Below, piece after piece: positions 39,912 to 53,088 of a stretch of 64,000 nucleotides of DNA. Under the pieces are notes generated by a model. That model searched no databases. It was given only the letters and a program-made list of their open reading frames with translations, and was not told the DNA's origin. The stretch is from Linepithema humile (taxonomy: Eukaryota > Arthropoda > Insecta > Hymenoptera > Formicidae). The position numbers and the translations under genes were made by a program. The number at the start of each line of letters is the position of its first letter. Positions within the stretch are counted from its first letter, which is position 1. Location of the stretch: positions 6,014,001-6,078,000 of the forward strand of contig NC_090128.1 of the NCBI RefSeq assembly GCF_040581485.1. Direction: 5' to 3'.

Positions 39912-42900
39912 GTAAGAACCTTGTTACAGCTTAATTCGCCCATTTACCTTCGCGAACCCCGCATTCGACCTTCTTATTTTCTCTTTAGCCTCCTCTCAGT
40001 TATGTAGAAATTAGACGCAAATTGATCCTTAGACAGCAATGCAAAATAAAATTTCAATATTCTCTAAATTGAAAACTATAATTGGTCAGTAAAACAGAAT
40101 TTTTCTTTCTAGAAAATTTAAAACGTATTTTTATAAATTACCTTTGCTGATTTTAACGGTGGTTTTCTTTTAACGTGTTATTGCAGCAATTAGCAACTTA
40201 ATTTAGATAAATATGTTTCTTTCATTATTAATTTTAAATTATATACTTTGTGCGAAAATCAGCGCAATTAAAAATTTTAATTAATTCTGTTTGATATTTC
40301 TATTTAAAAAATATAACAAAGATGATGGAGATTATTTAATTGAAAAGTTAAAAATTATTCAAAATTATTCAGCATATATATTCTTTAATTCTTTATTCAG
40401 TCGTGAATCTGCCTTGCTTTGTTCAATAAAATTTTCTTACGGCTTTTGATTTATAATTGAGGTCAATTATCGAATCGGATCTCTCCGCATTTAAAATGAT
40501 ATTGTCGACGGAATCATCTACACGAATGCTTTCTTTAAATTCTTTTAAATTCACTTAATGTCAAATTAACGATCTATGTATTTTTAACGTTTTGTTACTA
40601 AGAATCCAATCGTCAACGTTAACAAATTAAAACAAGAATTTGCATATTAGAATTATAATGATTTATTCACAATCTCGGTTACTTGTTAAATTTGCTATAA
40701 AATTTTCATACATTTTATTGCCCTATTTGGATTATACACGGTACTTACTGATTTATTGAATTTTTTAAATTCGCTAAATAACCGTAATAACGCATGATAG
40801 CACATGAGTCCGTGTTATTTTCGTAAAACATTATACGAGCACATCTGTCGCTCAATGCAAACTCACCGCGTTAACCAGTTATTTGTTTTTCCATGACATT
40901 AAGTAATATCAAGTTAGCGCATCTTTAAATGGTGAACAACACAGGAAGCAAACGAAAGTTTACGTTATCGTTGTGATATAATAATAAATGATAATTGTTT
41001 TTGGAACAAGTGCCATTTTCGACTCTTACTCGGAGTTATCTAATTATATTCATTAATAATCAATTTTGAGTAAATTTCAATCAAAATCATAATCAATTCA
41101 GATTTAAAAATTAATTAATTGGTCTTGATCGTCTCATCTAAGATGTGATCAATTAAGATTTAAAGACTAATTTGTAGACGTGACTCTATTATTCACAGTT
41201 AATAAATAATAATTGACGGAATCGATAATTCCGATAATTGTTCTAAATGTTACGGTGCGCTCTTATATAAGTGAATAAATAACTACGGTAAAGAATAACG
41301 ATTATTTTATTGCGGTATAAAAATCGTTTCATGTCGACTGAAAATAACTAGCATCGATGATCAATCAATCGTTTGCCCCGGGTAAACATTCGAAGAGCAC
41401 GGGTGTAATAGGAATAGCACTCGATCGATCTTGTTGCTACTCGAGCGATTCAGGGTTATAAATATCCGTCCGATATTCCGCCGGGCAGAAAAGTCGGATA
41501 AATAAAAACGTGTTGCAACTTCATTATTTCGTTTGCTGGAATAACTTCTCAAATAAATCATAATTGTAATATATATATATAATATAGTAGATATATACAT
41601 GTTCGTTCTCCGTAAGATATTTAGTACGTGCTCTACTTTATTTAAAGAGAGATATTTTTATTACGAAAAATAGCACGCACATAAAGAGAAAAGAATCGAG
41701 ACTTTTAGAACGATCGCAGTTTATGTCCATATCGTTGCATCGAAATGTCACACTGTCATACGCTGGCATATTTATAAGTGTTGCTAGGAAAATGCGTGAT
41801 AAACTCCGTAATGGGAGTCCGTCCACGTGTCTGCTAACAATAAGATTATAATCTTACGCGCTTACTAAGATTATTTCGATTAAAATAGGTGTGCCTCGAT
41901 AACGACAACGTTTCCAAAGTAAAGTAGATTCATTTATCCAAACCTAAGCTTTCGCGCGTGTACGTGTGTATGTATGCGCGCGCGCGTGCTTGTTAACAGA
42001 TGTTCCATAAGCTTAACGTCCACTGTTGTTTTACGACATGTACACGTCGCTAAGCTGAATCGCTAATTCGAGCGACTAGTGCGAAACGCACTGGTTTAGC
42101 TGATGTGTATGCAGCATATAAAGAATAAGATGTTAATAAAGAAAATACTTAAACATTTACGAGTATGCCTGTGCGTGTAAATAAGTAATTGATATGTTCT
42201 TGCAAATTTCTATTTGGTGCAATTCATTAAAGACTTCATATTTTTAACTCAAAATAATTTTTATTTTCCATTTATTTAAGATAAATAATTTGCTATATTA
42301 ATAAAATTTGCCTTATCAACGCATTTTTAATAATTAGTTCTTACGTTTTTTATACGATTATTATGCAATCTGAAAATTTTGAACGATTTGTTTCTTATTT
42401 CTTGTAATAATAATACACCACGATATAATAATACGATACAACAATGTACCGCTTGACTTGCACGCAAGATAAAATTGGCATAGAATGAATTCAGAAAACA
42501 AAAGTACCAAGAAATACACTCCGGCACAATAATTAATTCCATCGCGGATGAGCATAATTAATTCTAATGTCGCTAATAGATCCCCCCTAGGGAAGCCTCC
42601 GAGCTCTATCGTTGCATGCTTCAGCGACGATTTCGTCGTAGTACAATTACGGGCGATCTATAGAAATTATAAAGAAAGCCGCATGCAATCCGAACACACG
42701 CAAGCTGCTCGCTCATTGCTGTTTCTTCTACACTCGTGACAAATGTGACGGCGCGTATAATACGTGTTTTAAATGTAAAATCCATAATTTAAATATGTAG
42801 AATGCTTCAGAATTATTATTCACATTTACGTAACAAAATTCTTTGAAATTATCTACAAATTTATCATGTAAACGTGATTTTTGTGACATTAAAATTACAT

Positions 42901-45758
42901 AGACAACACCGCGTACAATCATATTTATGAGATAAAACGGGCAAAATAAGAAAAATACATAAATTAATTTTACACAATTTTATTTATGCGCGATATATAA
43001 AATTTTTCAAATATTGGAAACAAGCCGATTGTTAGTTTCATTTGAATTCTCGAATTCTCAAACCATACTCGAGCAAGTACAAAGTACGTAGGTACACGCA
43101 ACAGTGCATATTCGTGCATGCCGACCGGTAAGCTCCGCGCACACAAAAGCGCGTGTTCTGCACACACGTTGCTCGCGCGCGCACACACGCACACACACAC
43201 ACGGCTAGTGGCTGACACAACACGGGTAAGGTAGCTTGTCAGACAGGTATTATATGTAATGCCGCAGTCGTGGTTGTCGTCGGGTTAAAACTACATCGTG
43301 ACTGCCTCGCTGTTCTTCCATTCTCTGTCCTTTCCCATTTCTCTCTTCCTTTCCGTCTTTTTTCCTCCGTCTCTTTCTCGTAGCGCGTTCTCCGTGTTCT
43401 CTCCCTCTTCTTTTCTCCACGGCGGCAAAGGTCTACTTTATGATCATTTCTTCGAAGGCAACTTGAACCGAGTAGCCGTTTTTCACCACTGGATTCTCTC
43501 GCGAAGCAAGGATAAATGAACGGCCATTATATAAAAAGAACCAAAAACTTTTACGTCAAAACTGAGAAATGGACTTCCAAACTTTTCTCTGGAGGGAAAA
43601 ATGTGCTTCCTCCGCTGTGGCGGTAATTTGTAAGATTCTCTCTAACGCAAAGTTTAATCTACTTAATAAACGATTGTAAAGTTGGAAATATAATTGTCTT
43701 GGACTCGAAGTGGGTAAAAGTAGTATTTGTAACTTTTATATAAAAGAATACACATACATATATAATTTTTATAAACACAAGTAATTTTTATAATGAGAAT
43801 TCACGAAAAAGAAATTATCAGTGTTCATCAAATAGTAAGGGAAAAAAAATATATATACATATAACCGATAAAATTATTTCTAATTAATCAATTCTGACGA
43901 TAATCACGGTTTATCGAGAAAATTTATAAGAGGAAAAGATCTATACAGGATACGCAACGCTTCAAGTTTAAAATAAAGTACATTTTTCGCAGTGTATAAA
44001 GTCTTATCTGACGCATTATTAACAATTTCAAATATGCCAATAAAATTTTTCCGTTTTGTCTGATATCGAAAGAATGAACGGCAAAGTAGATGCGTAAAAA
44101 AAAAGAGGTGGAGGAGGGTCTATGACACCGTCCATGATGGCAGACTAGGAAGTCCGTAAATTTGTCGAATTCTCAATTGAATGGACCAATCTGTCCGAGT
44201 CTGCCATCCATCAGAGTTTTATTACTTTCGTCGTTCGATGCTGATATCCTGCTGCTATCTCCCCCCCCACCCCCCCCCCACTCCTTTGACCTCCCGCTCT
44301 CTTCTCGTTCGACTTTCTTCTCTCCCATAACTCTTCCATCGCCCTTTATCCCTTTTCTCTCCCATTAGTTCTCTTTCTCCTTCTCTCGTTCTGCTCAATT
44401 CGCCGCGTTTTCTTTCACCTCTTTTTATCCCCTCGTTATGCCTCTCCTTGTTTACTCTTTGGGTGGTTCATTCGCTGACCCTTATGCGTCTTTGATTCCT
44501 GGCGAGACATGAGAAAAAGACGATGAGAGGAAGGGAGCTCTACCAGTGTTATATCGGCGAAAGAAATAAAACAGCAATGGAATCTTGAGCACGTCTATTC
44601 TGGTTTCGCCATCGCCGCTTCTTCGCACTGCCTTCGCACTTCATAGCGAATTTATCCGCCCTCCACTTCCGTTTCGAGACTCTTGGCTGCGTCCTGCTCA
44701 CAATTACACTTAGAAGCATAATGCGAGGAAACTCGGCAACATATGATTAAATAATTTCCGGAAAGTTTGAGAATGTTGGAATCTTCAAAGTAAACTTCTG
44801 TTACAAAGAAGTCTGTTTGGAATTAATTGCACTGTTCTCTTGAAGTTCATTTCATCAAAAGCTTGTTTCACTTTAAATCTTTGGTTACTCGACAAGAATA
44901 CCCTGATTTTATTATTAAAGAAAACTCCTAAACGCTCAATTAATCCTCAAAGTATGTCTAGTGAAAAGAACATTTCGCACTTTTGACCTATTTTGTCTTC
45001 TCACGCTGTCTCAAGCGCAAGCCGATTTATTGATTTTATTGATTCGTGTTTTTCTCTCTTATGAGATTCATATCTCAAACTTATTGCACTTAATAAGACA
45101 CATCTCCGATTCGTTCATAATGAGAAGGAATGAATCTGCCTCGAGAAATTTTCCCGGGAAGCGAACGATTAAGAAGGCGGGAAATTTCTTTCGCGTGTAC
45201 ACGAGTCCCGCGTGCTCGCCAATTATGTAAGGTATTTGACGCGCGCGGATAAGCAAACCAAGTTTAACGTAGATGAGTACGTATATTCGCTTCGCTCGTC
45301 GTCCCGCCTGCGTCTCGCTCGGCCCAGATTTGCATCTCTCGCTTTATAAACGCGGCGCATTAATAATTCCGCGGAGCTAACAGGTTAATCTCAGGCAATA
45401 AATGTCATTCGCGCGAATGTGTAATTATGCGTGCGTGCCGGTGTAACTAATGACCGATCGACCGACAGAAGTACTAAACATCGTATCGCGGTAACACGCA
45501 CGACATCGGATTGTGGTCTCTTCTCAAATCGGAAGAAAGATTATTTCAATTCTTTTTTTTCTTTAAACGTGGCGATGTGGTTAACAATATTGATAAATTT
45601 TGGGGAGAATAAAAAAATCAAAATTAACGTAAATATTTAATAAATATACTAATAAAAAAAAGTTGCAACTTTTTTGCTATCAATTACAAAACTTACAATC
45701 TTGTAGTTTTTTTTTATATTTTTATCCAATAAAAGCAAAATTTATTCGGCTTTGTTGA

Positions 45759-45815
<57 letters not shown>

Positions 45816-48800
45816 CGATCTAACCGTATGATATCGAGAACGTTTCGCGGCATCCAGCACAGAGAGCAGCATTACACGATATTGTGAATGCTATACAAAC
45901 GATCACCAATACAATTACATCTATCTACCTATGAGCGAAATATGTATCGTAAAGGCGCCTATCTCCCATCAGACTTGGTTTTGTTGATGTCAGGGTAGTT
46001 TAGTCGGATCACAGAGACGTTGATGAAAGGATGCTTGTCGGAGACGCGATGGGGCGGGCGGGGAAGGAGAGACGTGAGAGGCGAGAGAAGTCTCTCTTCC
46101 GTGTGGAGGTGAGCTAGAGTTATACAGCTTGTGTTATCGATCTTCGCAACATCTCTCGCTTCATCTAGACAGAATTCTGCTCCTGCTCCTTCCTCATACC
46201 TCCTCCTCCTCTTACAATCCGCTCTTCCTACCGCGTCTACTGGATGTCGTTTCTTACCGGCTACAGGTTCTTTGACGGGATTTGGAGTATCTTTTCCTTA
46301 ATGAGAACTGAATGAAAGGTTGTCACTAGAGATTTTTATCTTAAAAAATGTCTTAACTTTCTTGCGTGTAATAAATATATTTATTATTTACTGATTCAAG
46401 GCTTTTAATCTTTTTCTACGTCAAAGTAGATAATTAATAACAACAGTTTTTATCGTAAATTAAATGAAATTTTTATAATAAGCTAAACGTTGAACACGCA
46501 TCGCTATCTTCTTAAATACAGCTCGTTTTTTGAACAAAAAAGATCGTCTCTATTTTAAAAGTTAAAGATCTCTTTTATTTCCAAACCAATGTTTATGTTG
46601 TCTCTGGACGCTACAGACAACTGCTACTCGACGGAGACAAATACTGCTCTGTAATTTCACATTTCACCTGGCAACTGTATTGCTGCGCTCTGCTTCACTC
46701 TGTGCGGATTCTATCGAGCGAGATATCATTGACTTACCATCGATCGTATCACAAGAAAATGATTGATCAGCTGTATTCTTATGTCTTTTTCAAAATATTT
46801 AAAGCATTAAAATCAAATATATTTTATTATCTAAAAATATTCCATATTAAATTAAAATTTTTTTTTCGTCGATTAGTGATCAATTTTAGCAATTTAGTGA
46901 TTAATGCGAAAAATTTATAAATATCATGGTACATCAAAACCATTGTAATCTTTTTCATCCTTGCACTGATGAAGTGATTCATCGACGAATTTTCTTCATC
47001 AAAATGCTAATCCATTAAAATCATGCCAGACATTGAATGTCAACGCGTAATGCACACATTCGAAACTTCATGTTTTCTTACACATGTTGATAAATAAGGT
47101 GTTTTTGACTGAGTCGCGAAAAAGAACCGCATGACAAGCATTCAACACGGAAAGAAATCCACTTGTTTCGAAAGCGACCTTCCTGTTTAGAGCAGTGTTT
47201 TCGTCCACGATTGTCGTTGCTCGGAGGACGACGTGATTTCACGTGACGGCTGACAATGTAAAGCCGAGAAAACTACAACTCTAAGATATCGCGATAGTGA
47301 TTCGACGGTATTGCCCGTCGAAATATCAACCGGTCGTTTTAGGGCAAAGCTGCGAGCTTTTCTTTCTCATCCGGCAGTTTCTTGTTTCCTTCGATTGTGA
47401 CCACAAATCTTCCGCTTCGAAAAAAGGGCGTTTTATCGTTCGTCGGCTTTCAGGAAGAGGAAACCCGAGGAGAGGCGGCGCGCAGAGAGCGTCGCCGTCT
47501 GTTCGCCGCAAGCGAACAAATAATGCTGGTTGTGACTCTGCGTTCTTCACGACCAGCTGCCGCGACCGCAATCTCTCCGAGACGGACTGTGCGATTATTC
47601 GTTTATCGTTCCACGGGAAATCTATTAACCTCGTCTACGAGATCGAGTGCAAAACACCAAGATAACTTGTAGAAGTGAAGTTAATTCAAGAAATTACGGA
47701 AAAAATAAAATTCTACATCTACATTTAGGATTCTTTCAATTTTTATAATTAAACAATTATACTTTTCCAACATTTTTAGGCGCTTAAACAATTATTTTTC
47801 TTACCGTAATATCTCGCATATTCTATTAAAAATTTTAGTCACTCTTCACTTGAACATTTTTATAAATAAGAATCACTTTTTTTCGTTAAAATCTTTTCGA
47901 TGAAATTTCTGCAAGCGTCACCATTCAAAGCAAAACATTTATCGATTTAAGGTTCAATGTCTCTTGGAGTTATTCATGGCTAATTAGTCATTTTACTCGG
48001 CACTCGATCACCGTCAAAATTCATGTGAAAAAGGAAAAAAAGCAAAGAATGGGCGGGAGGAAACGAGACTTTCGGGAACAAATGAGATGAAAAGGCGCAC
48101 GACGAAGGTGGGGCGCATGGATTTATCATCATCCTTCGGAGCTGGTGTCGGCGCCGATGTTCACTCATACGTTTACCTTTCGCGGTTAAATGAGAATGAC
48201 GTCGACGCACGAGGGGACGGCTCAATCAACCAAAAATGCCCCGAGGTTTCTGACCGCGTGGCGAGAAAGAGAGGAAAAGAGTGAAAGGACGAAGGGTTGT
48301 AGGATTGAGAAAGAAGCGACGCGACATCTCGCTTTGTTTTTCAGAATAAAAGAGAGACGGCGAGATGTGACTGACGGGAGAAATACAGTGTCGTGTGGCT
48401 TTTAGGAACTTGGTCATCATGGAGCTTCCGCTGTTTTTATTGTTTCCTTTGTTCCCTTCTATTTTCTTCCGACCGCCGCACTGCCGTCTGCTTCTTTATT
48501 TCAATCTCCTGATTCGCATCGTCCGCGCGAAAAATACCAGCAGATTTAAACGACGAGCTCGTCTAGGTGATTTTTTTCTATACCTTTTTTTAAAAACAAA
48601 TGTTTATTTTTAAGCTACGTCTACTGAGGTTTAGAATTAATTCGAATGATAGTAACACAAATTTTCTCAAACTACACCGTTGGACATAATTTTATTTCTA
48701 GATGATAGCAATTTTTATCTTGAATTTAATTGTCATTTTGCGAAAAAGGAGTTTTTTTTTTTTTTTTTTTTAATTTTTTTTTTTCTGAACTTGATAATTG

Positions 48801-49851
48801 AAACTTTTACGTGTTAGTCAAGCGTTAGAACTTTTTTGTTTATTTACAAAATACGCTACTCCATGCACGTTTTTTGACACTTGAGTCTCGTGCGACATTC
48901 TGTTGTGGCAATTCGATTTACCTGGAGTCAATTCTCTGTATTACACGAACGTGAAAGTAATTTGGTCGCGTATTTTGTGGAACACACGGGAGTTCCGTGA
49001 CTGAAAACACCTGCGGCATCATTGAAATCACTTGTAAAGCACCACGTTTTCGTGCACGAAGAGAGATATTTTTAATTAGCCGCGCTGATCGCGCAAAACG
49101 AAGGAGCTGAGAGGAGAAAAAGAGAGGGAGATACACAAGCACGAGTCACTTCATCACAGGTTGTCATGAAACTTATTACGCGATAAAATTGCTCGATCGT
49201 GCCTCGGGGAATTAAGACCGCTATATTTTAGGACCAGTTTTGTCCTTCGTTCCACGTGTCGTTCCGTCAACTTTCTCTTGCTCCTCCATCGAATCTCTTC
49301 CTTCAAATCTAACTAGATCGCACAATATGCGCATACAAGTTTGTTTATATTAATTATCAAACAAGAAATGCATTGCAATACATTCTGTACATTTTATTCC
49401 ATATATTAATGATTATAAAATAACGATGTGTTATGCAAAAAGTGGAAATTAACTGAGTCTTAATACAATTAATCTATATGGTTTGAGGAATTATAAAGAT
49501 CTAAAAATGTAGTTTACTAGTTGCAATTATGGCATTGTTTCAAGTATTGAAGAAATTATGCTGAGATGACTGCAAAGTGCTATCGAGTCTGTTTAATACA
49601 AAACTGTGCAAAGAATTAACAGTTGATAGATAGAGATATTTTATATATTTATATTATCTTACTTGAGATTCACATGAAATTTTTATTGACTTACATGATT
49701 TATACAGATTTACATGCATGCAGGTTTTCAACTTATCAAGCAATCTCGGCAAATATTTTCCACTAAATAGCTTAAATTATCTAAAAGAATCGAAAGATTA
49801 CTTTTACCGCATGTTATTGTTTGAGATATTATTCTCTCTATTTCTTTGCAG
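39912..49851 (+). other. Intron 2 of sbb (about 9.9 kb)
   Basis: The intron runs from GTAAGAACC to a TTTCTTTGCAG acceptor. It is AT-rich, with simple repeats: a C-run at 44261-44279, (CA)n/(CG)n at about 43165-43202, a (TA)n palindrome at 45754-45816, and a T-run at 48752-48784. More GC-rich segments lie near 45240-45480, 46010-46260, 47150-47660 and 48000-48400. No open frame in it resembles a known protein. Confidence 0.85.
45754..45816. repeat. (TA)n tract flanked by inverted hexamers
   Basis: A (TA)n run of about 49 nt is bounded by GTTGAA on the left and TTCAAC on the right. Apart from a short A stretch, the whole 63 bp is self-complementary. Such tracts are prone to cruciform extrusion and length change. 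Confidence 0.8.
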
Positions 49852-50689
49852 GTGTGTTAGTGGTAAATGTTACGTGGCGGGGTAAGACGTATGTCGGGAC
49901 GTTGCTGGACTGCACGCGTCACGACTGGGCACCACCCCGGTTCTGCGACTCGCCGACTAGCGACCTGGATGCCCGCACGCCGAAGGGACGCGGCAAACGC
50001 GGTCGCGCCGCGGCGAATTCCACGCCCGGTAATGACCTTAGCAACTTCACGGAGACGAGGAGTTCCGTGCACAGTAAGCTGCGCAACGGCGGCAAAGGTC
50101 GACGAGGCGCGCAAGGTTCGCCAGCGGCCAGCCCCAGCCCAGCGGCATTCGTGCCACCGCGGCCGGATCCAGCAGCGAAGCGGAAGTCACGCGGACCGGA
50201 GGAGGAGCAGGACAAGAACAAGCGGCGGGCGCCGCCGCCCACGCCGCCGAGCGGCTCGCCGCCAGCTAGTCCGGTATTACTCGAGTGTCCCGAGCCGAAC
50301 TGCAGTAAAAAGTACAAACACATCAATGGACTCAAGTACCACCAGAGCCACGCGCACGGCTCTGCCGACGATGACGATACCAAGGAGGGTATCACTAGCA
50401 TGTCGGAGAACGACGAGAGCAATATCGAGGCGCCGAGTCCGGCTACGCCGGTTAAATCGCCGGCTGACAAGCCCGAGGGTACGCCAGTGAGGGCAGCGAG
50501 TCCACCGGCGGCGGGACTGCCGCCGGAAACGCCGCCGCCACCTCCGAGAGTACCGTCGCCCAGCATAGAACCTGCCACGCCCGTACTTGCGGATAAAAGT
50601 ATCGTTAAGCCGGGCGTGTTAAGGTTCGGCCAAGACGACCTGCCGGCGCCCACTTCCACAGCGCCGTCGTCGAGGCAACAGCAATCGGT

Positions 50690-50782
<93 letters not shown>

Positions 50783-52027
50783 GCAACAGCAACAGCAGCA
50801 ACAGAGTCAGTCGTCGTTAAGTTCATCGAATCCGCCCCAGAGCCCCAGTCCTCATCCGAGTCAGTCGCCCCGACCCGTGCCTTCGCCGCATCCGAGCACG
50901 AACATTCCCCAACCTCTCAACATCCCGCAGCCACCGCAACCGTCACAAATGCAGCAATCGCATCAGCCGCAGAATTCTCTACTGCAGCAGGCGCAACAGT
51001 CGTTACAGCAAGTTGGGCAGCCGTCGCAGCAGCAGCTGCAGCCCGGCATCGGCGGTCAACAGCAGCAACAACAGCTACAGTCGTCGGTTCAGCAGCAATT
51101 ACCTCCGGCGCATCAGCTGCAATCAGTGCAGCATCCCCTGTCGGCTCAACTGGGCCAGCCTGCGCAGGCTCACGTGGTGCAACCATCCGGATTGCAGCAG
51201 CAACAGCAGCAACAGGCCAGTTTGCAAAGTATAGCCAGTCAGCATCCGGGTCTGCAGAATCTAGCGAGTCAGGTGTCGCAGCAAGCAGCTGCGGGTTGCA
51301 ATCTGCAGACAGCGCCGCCGCCGCCGGGTCACCCAGTTCAGGGCGTGCAGTCGCATCTGCAGCAGTACCCGAGTGCCGTATCGTTGCACGCCGCCGCGGC
51401 GAAGATGCCGCAATTCAAGGTGAAGCCTACGGCGGCGCTCATGCCGGAGCAGGACAAGAGCAAGACGAGCACGGATGCGCGCGCGCCCAAGCCGCAGGGT
51501 TACAAGAAGAAGTCGCGCAAGTCTCCCGGTGGCAGCCCGCATCCGTCGCCGCTCGAGGCGCCTATCGTCGACTCGGCGCGCGACGATGTTCAGAGTCCGG
51601 CCTATTCGGACATATCGGACGACGCAGCACCAGTACTTGAGGCTGAGCCAGCCGACAAATCGAAACAGAGCCAGGAGAAGGACAACAAGGCGACGGCGCC
51701 GGCGCATTTGCCTGCCCACTTCAGTATGTACCCGTACTATGGTCAACCGCCTTATCTGGTGCCCAGCGTCCCGGACACCAAGCCGGTGGTGGATCAGAAG
51801 CCAAGCGATCTCACGCCCAAGCAGGAGATGAAACCGCTCAACATACCACAGATGCCTTCGATGGCGAGCTTGCAGAGCGTCGTGTCGGAGAAGGAGAAGA
51901 AGGAGTTGAGTCAACCGGTACCGCAGCCGCAACAGCAGCCACATTATTATGGCGGTTACGGCGGTTATATGCCGCCCGGTTATCCTTACCAGCCGCCACA
52001 ACCAGTCTCGCAGCAACAGCAGCAACA

Positions 52028-52068
<41 letters not shown>

Positions 52069-53088
52069 GTCAGCAGTCGCAAGATCAAGAGCCGCACGAG
52101 CAGAAAACCAAGATCAAGCAGGAGCCGCAGCCGCAGCCGAGCCTGAAGGATAAGCAGCATGAGAATCATCAGATACTTAAAGAAAGTATCGAGATGAAGA
52201 GTCAGATGAGCCCATATCACGTCTATCACGGCTCGCAGAGTCAAAGAGCTGCACCGCCTCCCCCTCCCGGTCCTGTTCAGGACGACAGGAGATACTACCT
52301 GTATCCTGGAGAGCAGAGACGGAAAGAGGAATCGAATAAGCAGAGCCAACAGGCGAAGGCACCGCCGCCGAGTCCGAAACATCAGCCGAAGCAGGAAAAA
52401 CCGCAGGATCTCGGCAAGAGCGACGATACCAAGAGCAAACAGGAGGGCGTGAAGCCAACGATGGAGACTCAAGGACCGCCGCCGCCGCCTACCTCGCAGT
52501 ACGCTTATATCCATCCCAGTTATATGCAGCCGCAGCACTACGGCGCGCTGCCGTTCGACCCGGGTCATCCGGTGTACCGCGGCCTCAGTCCCATGTTGGT
52601 GCCCGGTCCGTACTCGAGTAATCCTTACATTCACCAGCTGCCCAGGTATCACGCTCCGGAGGATCTTAGTCGTCCGCCTGGCGGCAAAGCGCTGGACCTG
52701 TTGCAGCACCACGCCAATCAGTATTACTCGGCGCACAAGATACACGAGCTTCAGGAGCGCGCGCTCAAGTCACCGACGCCCAAGACATCAGCGGCGTCCG
52801 CCAGCCCTTCTTCGGCAGGTCCTACACCTGCCCGACCTCCTAGTGGCCCGCCCACGTCGGTTGCGGGCCCGGGCCCGCCGCCGGGCCAGGGTCAGCAGCC
52901 TTCCGGCAAGCAACAGGGTCAGCCGGGTAGTCAACAGCAGCAGCAGGGCGCGGTGGATGCCAGCAGCGGCAACCTCGGCAAGGACAACAGGTCGCCGCCG
53001 CCACAGCGACATGTGCATACACACCATCACACTCATGTGGGTTTGGGTTATCCCATTTTGACGGGACAGTACCCCGCCCCTTACGGAG
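49852..53088 (+). CDS. sbb: sbb coding exon 3 (residues 640-1717), zinc finger and polyQ
   Basis: This is the main exon. It starts after TTTCTTTGCAG in phase 1; the joined codon is GGT. It opens with VLVVNVTWRGKTYVGTLLDC and TRHDWAPPRFCDSPTSDLDA, completing the family's central conserved block. A basic KGRGKRGR segment follows. The single C2H2 finger uses Cys784, Cys789, His802 and His807 (C-X4-C-X12-H-X4-H) in the ECPEPNC...KYHQSHAH motif. Then come Pro-rich linkers, a 38-Gln tract (residues 919-956), a long Gln-rich stretch, a Tyr/Pro/Gly-rich part, a 19-Gln tract (1359-1377), the PEDLSRPPGGKALDLL island, and VHTHHHTHVGLGYPI. The donor GGAG|GTAAGC leaves in phase 1. Read-through would end at TGA 53109-53111 after seven more codons. 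The G+C-rich coding sequence contrasts sharply with the introns. Confidence 0.95.
50691..50804 (+). repeat. CAG/CAA repeat encoding 38 glutamines
   Basis: This is an uninterrupted glutamine tract at residues 919-956, coded mainly by CAG with scattered CAA. CAA interruptions usually stabilise such repeats against slippage. The tract is likely a transcription-factor-type interaction or condensation region. That role is inference. Confidence 0.95.
52011..52067 (+). repeat. CAG/CAA repeat encoding 19 glutamines
   Basis: This is the second in-frame glutamine tract of sbb, residues 1359-1377, with CAA at intervals near both ends and a purer CAG core. It is followed by SQQSQDQEPHEQ. Confidence 0.95.

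Noticed and set aside
45078..45105. TATTGCACTT word resembling the miR-92 family
   Set aside because: Only the first ten bases agree. The sequence then diverges, and the local palindrome CTTATTGCACTTAATAAG is too short for a precursor.
47297..47665. 122-codon frame in intron 2
   Set aside because: Lies in a GC-rich segment with overlapping frames on both strands; no family resemblance.
49867..50490. 207-codon + strand frame overlapping the start of exon 3
   Set aside because: It is Arg-rich and low-complexity in an alternate frame of a GC-rich exon. The conserved family block is in the other frame.
49919..50659. 246-codon - strand frame opposite exon 3
   Set aside because: It is a by-product of scarce stops in GC-rich DNA. 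The translation is Gly/Ser/Leu-rich without recognisable features.
51261..52745. 494-codon open frame on the - strand opposite sbb exon 3
   Set aside because: It is the antisense of CAG- and Pro-rich coding sequence, where the reading gives Leu/Arg-rich low complexity. It has no domain and no splice logic, and the sense strand is clearly coding.
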